DNA of 49,850 nucleotides from Chloroflexota bacterium. Lineage in GTDB: Bacteria > Chloroflexota > Anaerolineae > Aggregatilineales > Phototrophicaceae. Position numbers and translations under genes: made by a program. The notes below the pieces were generated by a model. That model was not told the origin of the DNA and made no database searches. It saw only the letters and a program-made list of their open reading frames with translations. Positions 25,484 to 33,565 of this stretch are shown one piece after another (within the stretch, counting starts at the first letter, position 1; each line of letters starts with the position of its first letter). The stretch is taken from positions 1 to 49,850 of the forward strand of contig JACAER010000046.1 in assembly GCA_013388745.1 (NCBI GenBank), in the 5' to 3' direction.

Positions 25484-26549
25484 CGACCCAAATCCGATCT
25501 TCCGGGAAGGCCAGTCTCACCGCGTCCCCCTCCTCTAAACTGCCAACATCGCCGGGGCGCGTCGCTTCGATCTCGCTGCCATCGTTGAGCACAATTTTGT
25601 AGCGCGTATACGTGCCGACATAAATGCGCGCACGAATGCGCCCTGCGATACTGTTGCGCGTGTCTGCCGGCTGGAGCACAATCTGTTCCGGGCGAATTGT
25701 CAGCGTCACCGCGCCTTCAGGAGCAGAGTCTTTCCCCGCCGGGTTAAACACAAAATCGCCCAACGCCGTTGTCACGCGGTCGCCGCGCCGCGTGCCGGCA
25801 ATAAAATTCACGCCGCCGAAAAATCGCGCCGCCCGCTCCGAAATGGGCTGGCGGTAAAAAACGTCGGGCGGCGCATACTGCTGCAACACCCCCTCGAAAA
25901 TCAGCGCGATCTGGTTCGCCAGCAGCACCGCTTCTTCCTGGTCGTGCGTCACGAAAATCATCGTCACGCCCAACTGCCGCTGAATCGACAGAATCAGTTC
26001 GCGCATTTCGTCGCGCAAATGCGCGTCCAGGTTGCTCAACGGCTCATCGAGCAGCAGCACTTTCGGAGCGGTAATCAGCGCCCGCGCCAGCGCGACACGC
26101 TGCTGCTGCCCGCCCGAAAGCTGCTTCGGGCGGCGGTTGGCGATATTCGGCAGCTTCACCAGTTCCAGCATCTCGATCACTTTCTGATTGATGGTCTTCT
26201 GCGGCACGCCGCGCATCTTCAGCCCAAAGCCCACATTTTGCCCCACGCTCATATACGGGAACAGCAGATAATTCTGGAAGACCATCACCGCGCCGCGCCG
26301 TTCCGCCGGAATCGGCAGCACGCTCGCGCCGTCGAACGTGATGTCGCCGCTGCTGGGATGAATCAGCCCGGCAATCATTTTCAGCGTGGTGGTTTTGCCA
26401 CAGCCCGAAGGCCCCAGCAGCGCCACCAACTGCCCCGACGGAATATCAAGGTGCATATCCTGCACCGCTGCCTGCGTCGTGCCCGGATAGACCTTATTGA
26501 GTTTCTGCAAAACCACATGCGTCATGATGAAAAATCCGTTTTCGCCCAT
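25470..26549 (-). CDS. ABC transporter ATP-binding protein (YnjD/PotA/UgpC-like)
   Basis: The 359-residue protein has Walker A GPSGCGKT (residues 46-53), the Q-loop region VFQNYLLFPYM, signature LSGGQQQR (144-151), Walker B VLLLDEP (164-170) and a C-terminal TOBE region (GAVTLTIRPEQI onward), as in CUT1/polyamine-type importers. The start at ATG 26549 has GGAG three bases upstream; ATG 26525 is an alternative closer to family norms. It powers the two permeases encoded just upstream; a 97-bp gap containing a palindrome separates them. Its 3' end overlaps the OPA transporter gene. Confidence 0.94.
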   Translation of the reverse strand: MGENGFFIMTHVVLQKLNKVYPGTTQAAVQDMHLDIPSGQLVALLGPSGCGKTTTLKMIAGLIHPSSGDITFDGASVLPIPAERRGAVMVFQNYLLFPYMSVGQNVGFGLKMRGVPQKTINQKVIEMLELVKLPNIANRRPKQLSGGQQQRVALARALITAPKVLLLDEPLSNLDAHLRDEMRELILSIQRQLGVTMIFVTHDQEEAVLLANQIALIFEGVLQQYAPPDVFYRQPISERAARFFGGVNFIAGTRRGDRVTTALGDFVFNPAGKDSAPEGAVTLTIRPEQIVLQPADTRNSIAGRIRARIYVGTYTRYKIVLNDGSEIEATRPGDVGSLEEGDAVRLAFPEDRIWVVAQR

Positions 26550-26591
26550 AATCTCCAGTACTTCAACAACATGAGATGTCGGGCGTTATTC

Positions 26592-26618
26592 GTAGGGGCG
26601 AGGCTGCCTCGCCCTTAC
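26592..26618. repeat. intra-operon palindrome, GGGG-CGA family
   Basis: GTAGGGGCGAGGC (26592-26604) and GCCTCGCCCTTAC (26606-26618) form a 13-bp stem with one mismatch, between the second permease and the ATPase genes. No T-run follows on the minus strand, so it is not a clear terminator. Confidence 0.7.
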
Positions 26619-26646
26619 CACTAGCGAATCGTAGATTGTCAGGCTG

Positions 26647-27510
26647 CTAGATACGCCCGAAGCCACCCACCGCGCTCGCTTCGCCCGAAAGATAGCGCGC
26701 CGAAAGCAGCAGCGTCAGCACCGCCGGCGCGATAAAAATCAGCGACATGGCCGCGGTCACCGCGTTGTTGCCGCCCGAAGCCTGCGCGAACAGCAGCATG
26801 GGGATCGTAATCACGCGCCCCGCGCCGATCAAAAACGTCAGCAGATATTGACTCCACGAGACGAGGAACGCGAACAGCGCCGCCACCACCAGACCGGGAA
26901 AAATCGACGGCAGCGTGATGTACCAGAAGGTGCGCAGCGGCCCCGCGCCCAACGTGCGCGCCTGTTCTTCGAATTCCGGGTTGTAATTGGCGAACACGCC
27001 CGAAAGCGTCAGCACCACATACGGCATCACCGGCACCAGATGCACCACCGCCACGCCCAACAGCGTGCCCGAAAAGCCCCAGCGGATGAAGTTGATGTTC
27101 AGCCCCAGCACAAAGGCAATCACCGGCACAATCGTCGGCGCCAGAATCATAAATTCTACCAGGCGCTTGAAGCGGAAGCGGTACAGCCCCAGCGCGCGCG
27201 CCGCCGGCAGCCCGATGATAACCGAAAGCACCGTCACCAGCCCGCCCAACGCCAGACTCGTCCCCAGCGCGTTGATCACGTCCGAACCGCTGCTCAGCAG
27301 CCGCCACCATCCCTCCAGCGTCCGCTGGCCTTCGCGCGGGATCAGGCCGATGCGCTCCCACGCCTGCAAGCTCCACTCATTGGGCACAAACTGCGGATAA
27401 AACCAGCGGAAGGCAAAAGCGTTGATAAAAAAGGTGATGATCGGCAGAACCAGCGCCAGCACCACCCCCACCACTGCCGCGTAAAACAGTATACGCTTCA
27501 CTCTGCTCAT
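26647..27510 (-). CDS. ABC transporter permease 2 (YnjC-like C-terminal half)
   Basis: The 287-residue protein has about six membrane helices. It carries the EAA loop FEEQARTLGAGPLRTFWYIT, which couples to the ATPase. It resembles the second half of YnjC; in Escherichia coli YnjC the two halves are a single polypeptide. It starts 10 bp after the first permease gene, preceded by GGAAGAAG. The cargo is unknown. Confidence 0.92.
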   Translation of the reverse strand: MSRVKRILFYAAVVGVVLALVLPIITFFINAFAFRWFYPQFVPNEWSLQAWERIGLIPREGQRTLEGWWRLLSSGSDVINALGTSLALGGLVTVLSVIIGLPAARALGLYRFRFKRLVEFMILAPTIVPVIAFVLGLNINFIRWGFSGTLLGVAVVHLVPVMPYVVLTLSGVFANYNPEFEEQARTLGAGPLRTFWYITLPSIFPGLVVAALFAFLVSWSQYLLTFLIGAGRVITIPMLLFAQASGGNNAVTAAMSLIFIAPAVLTLLLSARYLSGEASAVGGFGRI

Positions 27511-27520
27511 GCTCTTCTTC

Positions 27521-28396
27521 CTACGTCTGCCGGATGGCGCGGTCGCTGATCCACATATAGACCACCACCAGCGCCAGCACGATCACGGCGATAATCATAC
27601 TCAGCGCCATGCCTTCGGCGCGCGCGTTCAAATCCGGGTTCAGGAAAAATTCCAGCGCCATCACCGGCAGCATCTCCGGGAAGCGCACGCCCAGCAGCTT
27701 GGGCACTTCATACGTGCCGAACGTGAAGGCGAAGACGATAATCGACGACGACAGCAAACCCGGCATTATCAGCGGCAGTATCACATAGCGGAAGCGCTGC
27801 CAGCCGTTGGCCCCCAGGCTGCGCGCCAAATCCTCATAATCCTCGCCCACCGATTGCAGGATCGCGAGAACGATAATGCCGAAAAAGGGAATCTCTTTCC
27901 ACAAATACGCCAGGATGATCGAAATCCCCTCGGTATCGCGCACCAGCACCGGAAAATCGCTCGGCGCGCTGATCCAGCCCATCTGCGCCGCCGCCCGCGC
28001 CAGCAGACCGCTGTTAGAAAACAGGAAAATGATGCCAATGGCGATCACCAGATGCGGCACGGGCAGATTAAGCTGAAACAAAAACGTCGCCACGCGCTTG
28101 CCCACAAACGTCTGCCGCAGCAGCAGCGCGCAGGCGATAGCCAGCCCCGCCGCAATCGCTGTGCTGGCCAAGCTGACGAAGAACGTGAGCCGCAGGCCGC
28201 GCCAGAACTGCTCGCTGTAACGTTCGGAAAACATGACCGTGCTGTAAGCGTCGAGGCTGATACTGTAATTGCCGATATTCGGCTGGTAGCCCAGACTCTG
28301 GATAAAGCCATAGCCCAGACTGCCGAAAAACAGCACCACTATAATCAACAGCGTCGGCGCTAACATCACCGCGATGCGCCAGCGTTCCCACCACAT
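27521..28396 (-). CDS. ABC transporter permease 1 (YnjC-like N-terminal half)
   Basis: The 291-residue integral membrane protein has about six helices and the EAA loop EDYEDLARSLGANGWQRFRY, followed by VILPLIMPG. It pairs with the second permease to form the channel. The ATG at 28396 follows AGGGAA. A 74-bp gap with a GC-rich hairpin separates it from the binding-protein gene, a common arrangement that lets the binding protein be made in excess. Confidence 0.92.
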   Translation of the reverse strand: MWWERWRIAVMLAPTLLIIVVLFFGSLGYGFIQSLGYQPNIGNYSISLDAYSTVMFSERYSEQFWRGLRLTFFVSLASTAIAAGLAIACALLLRQTFVGKRVATFLFQLNLPVPHLVIAIGIIFLFSNSGLLARAAAQMGWISAPSDFPVLVRDTEGISIILAYLWKEIPFFGIIVLAILQSVGEDYEDLARSLGANGWQRFRYVILPLIMPGLLSSSIIVFAFTFGTYEVPKLLGVRFPEMLPVMALEFFLNPDLNARAEGMALSMIIAVIVLALVVVYMWISDRAIRQT

Positions 28397-28429
28397 ATCG
28401 TTTCCCTATCACCCCTTGATCGCACACTG

Positions 28430-28456
28430 TGGGGCGGGAGCCACTCCCCCGCCCCA
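28430..28456. repeat. GC-rich hairpin between binding-protein and permease genes
   Basis: TGGGGCGGGAG (28430-28440) pairs with CTCCCCCGCCCCA (28444-28456) with a 2-nt bulge. It lies directly after the binding-protein stop in transcription order, where it could stabilise that message or partly terminate transcription. Confidence 0.65.
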
Positions 28457-28470
28457 GATGCCCAAGCCGC

Positions 28471-29739
28471 TTAGCGGCGCAAGACGTTGGCTTCCCAATC
28501 CGCTTCGATCAGCGCCTGATATTCGGCGGCGATGTCCGACACCAGCGAGGCCGCCAGATCCGCTGCCGGCGCCGCCCCCGCCCCCATGTTCAGCGCCGCT
28601 TCTTCGATCGCCGCGATAAATTCTTCTTCGCTCACGGTAGACACGTCAATGCCATAGCCCAGACCGAAGCCGTTGGCCGGCTGCACCTGCGCCGCTTGCA
28701 GATCGGGGCGCAGCATCAAATTGGCCAGCACCAGCGCCGCCGCCACATTCGGCGCGTTGTACGGAATCGCCACGTAGTTGAAATCGCCGATCATGTTGGT
28801 CTCGAAGGTGAAAGCCTGCGAGGTCGGCGGAATTTGCCCGGTTTCGATGAAGGTCGAAGCGCCCGATGGCAGGTTGGTGAAGTCGAAATCGACTTCGCCG
28901 TTGGCGAACAGTTCGTGCAGTTCGGCTTCGCTGGCCGGGTAGGTTTCCCCCTGACGCCACAGATACGGTTCCCAGGCGTTCAGCAGTTCCCACACCACCG
29001 GCGCCCACTGATCGTAAAGTTCCTGATTAAATTCGCCGACCCATTGTTCCTGGCCGCCGCTGACTTCAAAGAAGATCTGCTTGACGAAGCGCGTGCCCAA
29101 AAACGCGCCAGGGCCGGGGGCGATGTAGGTGAAACGCCCCGGATTGGCAATCGCCCATTCCGTCAGTTCCGCATAGCTGCGCGGCAGGTCTTCTGCGCTC
29201 ATGCGCGCCGTGTCATAGATGAAATTGAACTGCGCGCTCGACCACGGGCTTTCGTAACCATCCACCGGGCGGCCAAAGTCCAGCGCCACCGCCGGATTTT
29301 CCCAATCGACATACATGCTGTTGGGGATGTTCTGTGCCCACGGGCCGTACAGCAGTTCGGCCTGCCGCATCGTAAAGAAGTTCTCGCCGTTGATCCAGAT
29401 CAGGTCGATCGTGCCTTCGCCCGGCCCAACCCCCGCTTCCGATTCGCTCAACACCTGATTCACAGCGTCCACCGTATCCGCCAGCGGCACGCGGTTGAGC
29501 GTGATGCCGTACTCTTCCAACAGCGGTTCACCGTAGAACGTATCGACAAACTCATTGATCGAATCCGAACCGCCCCACATGTACCAGTTGACCGTCTGGC
29601 CGCGCGCCTCTTCCAGCACCGCATCCCAACTGGCGAAGCCCGGCGGCGGCGCCATGTCATCCATCGTTTCTTGCGCCGAAACCGCCATCGGCAGCAGCAG
29701 CAGCGCGACCAACACCAGCAGCATCCATTTGCGAGCCAT
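28471..29739 (-). CDS. ABC transporter solute-binding protein, YnjB-like
   Basis: The start at ATG 29739 is fixed by GGAGGAG eight bases upstream and by the signal peptide (MARKWMLLVLVALLLLPMAV, then SAQE). The open frame continues 39 codons further up, without sense. The mature protein of about 400 residues has GQTVNWYMWGGSDSINEFVD and DLIWINGENFFTMRQAELLY. These are the hallmarks of YnjB, the binding protein of the ynjBCD ABC system, whose cargo is not established. The lack of a lipobox Cys suggests a freely secreted or N-terminally anchored protein. It heads the transporter part of the cluster and lies 162 bp after the isomerase-like gene. Confidence 0.9.
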   Translation of the reverse strand: MARKWMLLVLVALLLLPMAVSAQETMDDMAPPPGFASWDAVLEEARGQTVNWYMWGGSDSINEFVDTFYGEPLLEEYGITLNRVPLADTVDAVNQVLSESEAGVGPGEGTIDLIWINGENFFTMRQAELLYGPWAQNIPNSMYVDWENPAVALDFGRPVDGYESPWSSAQFNFIYDTARMSAEDLPRSYAELTEWAIANPGRFTYIAPGPGAFLGTRFVKQIFFEVSGGQEQWVGEFNQELYDQWAPVVWELLNAWEPYLWRQGETYPASEAELHELFANGEVDFDFTNLPSGASTFIETGQIPPTSQAFTFETNMIGDFNYVAIPYNAPNVAAALVLANLMLRPDLQAAQVQPANGFGLGYGIDVSTVSEEEFIAAIEEAALNMGAGAAPAADLAASLVSDIAAEYQALIEADWEANVLRR

Positions 29740-29901
29740 AACTTTTTCTCCTCCAGAGTCATTACTTTTTCCAGAACGTGTCTTTTCAGCGCACAACCTG
29801 TTTGTTGTCCTTTTTGTTCGGCCTCCTTTTAGGGTGATCGACAATACATGCTGCACACTCCTCTGCTAGCAATCAGCGCTTAGCTTTTAGCGGTCAAGGC
29901 C

Positions 29902-31362
29902 TTACACATTCACGCCTTCGCGCTGCAAATAGTCGGCATACGGCACTTTTTCGATCAGGCGCAGCTTTTTCCACGCCGCGAATTCCATTAACTCGTTGGT
30001 GACATCACCGAATCCGACAGCGAAATGATGCTCATGGCCGCGCACCGTCAGCGTATTGAGCAAATCCATCAGCCCAATCGGCGCTTTGTTCAGCTCGAAT
30101 TCCGCGAACCAGCCGCGCGTGCCGTCATAGCCTTTCTGGTGATGCTCGATAATGCTCGAACGCAGCACCAGCAGGCTGCTCCCGTCGTCGCCCACATAGG
30201 TTACGCTCATCTCTTTTTGCGGCGCGAACAGCACATCCCCCGCCACACCGTAGCGCTGGTTCTCCGCGCTTTTGCGCCCCAGCGTCACATGATCGACCCA
30301 CTTGATGCCGTCCTCGTTGGCGAAATGGCGCGGCGAGACGCCGCAGTGCCACATCAGCATCGCCCCCGTCTGCGCGTCCAGCGCCGTCATATCCAGCAGT
30401 GTAGACGACCCATGCACGTCGGAAAGCAGATTGAGCAGATACATGCTGATCGCCCCCGGCACATCGCCCTCGCACGACACCGCCACGCCGTCTTCGCTGC
30501 CCATCCAACTGTAGGCCATGCAGGGCACAACATTGTAAATTTCCTGCGCTTTTGTCCAGCACTGCACGGCCAGCGCGTCATAATCGCGTTCGCGCGCTAT
30601 ATCCTTCAGCGCCATATACAGCCGCGTCACCCGCTCGAACGCTTCGTTCGAACTAACCGTGACCGCCGCCGCCGCGCCGCGAATCGCCCGCGCCATTTCG
30701 CCCACCCGCGCTTTTTCGTATTGCTGCGCGCGCGCCACCAGTTCGCCCAATTCATGCTGTTCCACCGTCACCCCCAAGCGGCTGCGCAGCACGCGCTCAT
30801 CAAAAATCATGTCGTGGAAACCCGGCGACAGCCCGCCGATCCAGCCGATGCGCGCGCGTTCGATATTTTTCACCGCCGTCAGCGCCCGCACAGTGAGCGC
30901 GAAGCGCCGTTGAAATTCTGGCGTTTCCACATGCCCATAAAACCACTTATACGGATGCTCCTCGTGACGCAGATAGCGCTTGAGGATGCTGGCGTACTGG
31001 CTCATCGACACCAGCGCATGTATCTTGATCTCGCCTTCATAGTCCGGGTCGGGCGTGGCCCACAACCCCAGACGCGGCGCGCACTCCACCAGCGGCAAAA
31101 GCTGCTCGCCCATGCTGCACGAACTGTTCTGAATCAGCAGAAAGTCCAGTTGTTGTTCGCGCAAATAATTGGCCGCGCGCCGCGAATCCTCCTCGCTGCT
31201 GATTTCATCCGCCACCGGGAAAAACGCAAACCCCAGTTCTTGCGCCAACTGCCTCAGTCCGGCAATCGCCCGTTCGCGCTGGCGCAGTTCCACCGAATAG
31301 TACGGCTTGATCGACAAGCCCACATAACCGACTCGCAGCGTATATTTTGCCGTTTTAGCCAC
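29902..31362 (-). CDS. L-fucose/L-arabinose isomerase-family protein
   Basis: I start it at GTG 31362, with GGAGGG six bases upstream, giving 486 residues; it overlaps dhaL by 8 nt. Segments TVSSNEAFERVTRLYMAL, DALAVQCWTKAQEIYNVVPC and SWMGSEDGVAVSCEGDVPGA match the FucI-like fold, in which Glu and Asp residues coordinate a divalent metal and aldoses are isomerised to ketoses by an enediol route. A His-rich C-terminal part (RGHEHHFAVGFGDV) resembles the substrate/metal region of FucI C-terminal domains. True fucose isomerases are near 590 residues, so the shorter length argues for a different substrate. Its coupling to dhaKL suggests that it makes a ketose for phosphorylation. Confidence 0.85.
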   Translation of the reverse strand: MAKTAKYTLRVGYVGLSIKPYYSVELRQRERAIAGLRQLAQELGFAFFPVADEISSEEDSRRAANYLREQQLDFLLIQNSSCSMGEQLLPLVECAPRLGLWATPDPDYEGEIKIHALVSMSQYASILKRYLRHEEHPYKWFYGHVETPEFQRRFALTVRALTAVKNIERARIGWIGGLSPGFHDMIFDERVLRSRLGVTVEQHELGELVARAQQYEKARVGEMARAIRGAAAAVTVSSNEAFERVTRLYMALKDIARERDYDALAVQCWTKAQEIYNVVPCMAYSWMGSEDGVAVSCEGDVPGAISMYLLNLLSDVHGSSTLLDMTALDAQTGAMLMWHCGVSPRHFANEDGIKWVDHVTLGRKSAENQRYGVAGDVLFAPQKEMSVTYVGDDGSSLLVLRSSIIEHHQKGYDGTRGWFAEFELNKAPIGLMDLLNTLTVRGHEHHFAVGFGDVTNELMEFAAWKKLRLIEKVPYADYLQREGVNV

Positions 31363-31981
31363 CTTTTTCCCTCCAATAATTCCGCAGCGCCTCGAACAAC
31401 AGCGCTGTCGAAGCCGCGCCCGCGTCGATCTGTCCCAGCGCCCGCTGGCCGACAAATTTGGCGCGCCCGTGTTTGGCGACCAGTTCGCTGGTTTTTACCG
31501 CCCCGAAACGCGCCGCCGCCGCCGCCGCCTCATAGGCTTCTGCCGCCGGCCGCCCCTGACTGATGCTGTCGCGGAAGGCGATCACCGCCGGCGCCAGCGC
31601 ATCGACCATCGTCTTGTCGCCCACCTGGGCGCCGCCGCGCTGCATCACACCCTCTAAGCCCGCCTCCCACATGCGCGCCATATCCTCGCCTGTCAGCCTA
31701 TCCAAATCTTTCACTTCCACGCTGGCGCGCAAAAACAGCGTCCCGTACAGCGCCCCCGATGAGCCGCCCATGCGATTCATCAGCGTCAGCGCCGCCGCCT
31801 TGAGTATTTCGGCCGGGCGCGCCTGCGCCAGTTCCGGCGCGCGGGCAGCGATCTCTTTGAACGCCGTGTGCAGCGCCGTGCCGTGATCGCCGTCCCCCAA
31901 CGCCGCGTCCAGCGCGTTCAGCTCATCGCGTTTCTGCGCGTACATCGCCTCTACTGCCCCCAACACTTCTGCCCAGTTCAT
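31355..31981 (-). CDS. dhaL: dihydroxyacetone-kinase ADP-binding subunit DhaL
   Basis: The 208-residue helical-barrel subunit begins at ATG 31981, overlapping the dhaK stop (ATGA). It contains LNALDAALGDGDHGTALHTA, whose Asp residues bind two Mg2+ and the nucleotide, and LMNRMGGSSGALYG, the glycine-rich nucleotide loop. With DhaK it phosphorylates dihydroxyacetone or a related short ketose. No DhaM or other PTS gene is in the window, so ATP is the more likely phosphate donor than PEP. That is an inference; the relatives that act on erythrulose show the family is not limited to dihydroxyacetone. Confidence 0.93.
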   Translation of the reverse strand: MNWAEVLGAVEAMYAQKRDELNALDAALGDGDHGTALHTAFKEIAARAPELAQARPAEILKAAALTLMNRMGGSSGALYGTLFLRASVEVKDLDRLTGEDMARMWEAGLEGVMQRGGAQVGDKTMVDALAPAVIAFRDSISQGRPAAEAYEAAAAAARFGAVKTSELVAKHGRAKFVGQRALGQIDAGAASTALLFEALRNYWREKGG

Positions 31982-32985
31982 CGCACGAAATACGCTCCTC
32001 TGGCCGGCGCGTCCCATAGGCGCTTCAATTCGTCGTCCACCCGGCACAACGACAGCGCGAAGCCCGCCATTTCCTGCGTGGTCGCGTAGGCCCCGATCCA
32101 CGCCCCGTACACCCCAATGCCCGCCGCATCCAAACGCTGCGCCACGCGCCGGTAAAGAATGAACAATTCCATCTGCGTCATGCTGCCGCTGTTGTTGATG
32201 AACACCAGCGCCTCGTCGCCCGCCCGGAACGGCAGATCCGCCAGAATCGGCGGCAGCATGGCGTCAATCGTCGCGTCCGCATCTTGCAGCTTTTGCCGCC
32301 CCTGCCCCACTTCGCCATGCACGCCCATGCCGATTTCGATCTCGTCCTCCGCCAGTGCGAACATCACCTGCCCACTGATAGGATTCGTGCCCGGCGTCAG
32401 CGCCACCGCCAGCGTGCGCGTCGCGTCGCGCACTTTCTCGGCCAGCGCCTTGCACTGCGGCAGCGACGCCCCCGTTTCGGCATACGCGCCCAGCATTTTC
32501 CACGTGAAAAACAAGCCCGCCGTGCCGCGTCGTTCGGCTTCCTGGCCTTTGGGCGCGCTCGAAATATCGTCGTACAGCAGCACCATCTCCACGCCGCTGA
32601 GGCCCTCTGCCGCGCACAGTTCCAGCGCCATTTCGGCGTTCATCCGGTCGCCCGCGTGATGCGAGACACACAGCAGCACACCCCCGCCCCGTTCGGCCAG
32701 CCGGATGCCTTCGACAATGCGTTCTGGCCCCGGCGCGCTGAAAATTTCGCCCGGCACGTTGACATCCATCAGCCCCGCGCCCACAAAACCGATCATCGCC
32801 GGCTCGTGGCCGCTGCCGTTGCCGATCACCAGCCCGACCCGGCCCGCCCCTTTCGGCTGCGCGCGCACGATCAGCCCCGCATCGGTCAGGCGCACGATAG
32901 ACGGATACGCCCGCGCGAAGCCCTCCAGCATCTCGCGCACGATATTTTCCGGCTGGTTAATGAGCTTCTTGTGTCGTGCAGACAT
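31978..32985 (-). CDS. dhaK: dihydroxyacetone-kinase substrate-binding subunit DhaK
   Basis: The 335-residue protein has GNGSGHEPAMIGFVGAG (residues 55-71) and the catalytic His223 in GMGVHGEVG, which forms a hemiaminal with the ketone substrate. ALVFINNSGSMTQMEL corresponds to the conserved NNLGG region; the change to NNSGS may alter specificity. The NYTGD segment of classical DhaK is replaced here by SHHAGDRMNAEMA. It overlaps dhaL by an ATGA and follows the DUF35 gene by 55 bp. The substrate is a short ketose, not necessarily dihydroxyacetone. Confidence 0.93.
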   Translation of the reverse strand: MSARHKKLINQPENIVREMLEGFARAYPSIVRLTDAGLIVRAQPKGAGRVGLVIGNGSGHEPAMIGFVGAGLMDVNVPGEIFSAPGPERIVEGIRLAERGGGVLLCVSHHAGDRMNAEMALELCAAEGLSGVEMVLLYDDISSAPKGQEAERRGTAGLFFTWKMLGAYAETGASLPQCKALAEKVRDATRTLAVALTPGTNPISGQVMFALAEDEIEIGMGVHGEVGQGRQKLQDADATIDAMLPPILADLPFRAGDEALVFINNSGSMTQMELFILYRRVAQRLDAAGIGVYGAWIGAYATTQEMAGFALSLCRVDDELKRLWDAPARGAYFVR

Positions 32986-33040
32986 ACCATTTCCTCAAAA
33001 ATCGCCATGCTGTAGGGCCTCACCCGACACACAATCAGCG

Positions 33041-33562
33041 TTATCCTTGCGCCACAAAATACATCAGATGCAGCGGATGCTGCACCGGCCCGCTGCTGTA
33101 CGCCACGCGCACCCGCATCCCGATACGCACGTTTTCCGGCGCGGCGCGTAAAATGTGCGGGAACAGCGTCGAAGCGCCATCCAGCAGCACATACGCCAGC
33201 ACATAGGGCGTCGCCAGCCGGTTTACGTCATCGTTCGCCCCAGAGCCGAAATGCTGCACCGCATACGTTATCAGCGTGCCCGTTCCCGCCAACTCCTGCC
33301 ATGTCGTCACCGCCAGGCACGCCGGACACAGCGGGCGCGGCGGCGCATACACCCGTTGGCAGCGCGCGCAGCGCGTGCCCAAAAAACGCCCGTTTTCCAG
33401 TTCGATAAAAAAGCGCGAATATTTGCCCAGACTGTGCTCATAGCGCTGCCTCAGTTCCAGCGTCAGCACCTCGATCTGCCGGAAATCCGCCCAGATATCG
33501 GGCGTCTCGGCATGTGGGCTGGCCGCCGTCAGGATATCGCGCTTCGCCGTCACTTCCGCCAT
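33041..33562 (-). CDS. DUF35 zinc-ribbon/OB-fold protein
   Basis: The 173-residue protein has the N-terminal helices typical of DUF35 (YEHSLGKYSRFFIELENG), a rubredoxin-like zinc ribbon with Cys65, Cys68, Cys79 and Cys82 (CARC...CPAC), then an OB-fold (GTLITYAVQHF...YVLAYVLLDGA). Such proteins bind acyl-CoA and pair with thiolase-superfamily enzymes, as in archaeal acetoacetyl-CoA thiolase complexes and in the Ltp2 steroid side-chain aldolases. It begins three bases after the thiolase-like gene, so a complex is likely. Confidence 0.92.
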   Translation of the reverse strand: MAEVTAKRDILTAASPHAETPDIWADFRQIEVLTLELRQRYEHSLGKYSRFFIELENGRFLGTRCARCQRVYAPPRPLCPACLAVTTWQELAGTGTLITYAVQHFGSGANDDVNRLATPYVLAYVLLDGASTLFPHILRAAPENVRIGMRVRVAYSSGPVQHPLHLMYFVAQG

Positions 33563-33565
33563 CCT

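Noticed and set aside
30025..31563. 512-codon frame antisense to the FucI-like gene
   Set aside because: It spans the isomerase and part of dhaL on the other strand and ends in Pro/Arg repeats.
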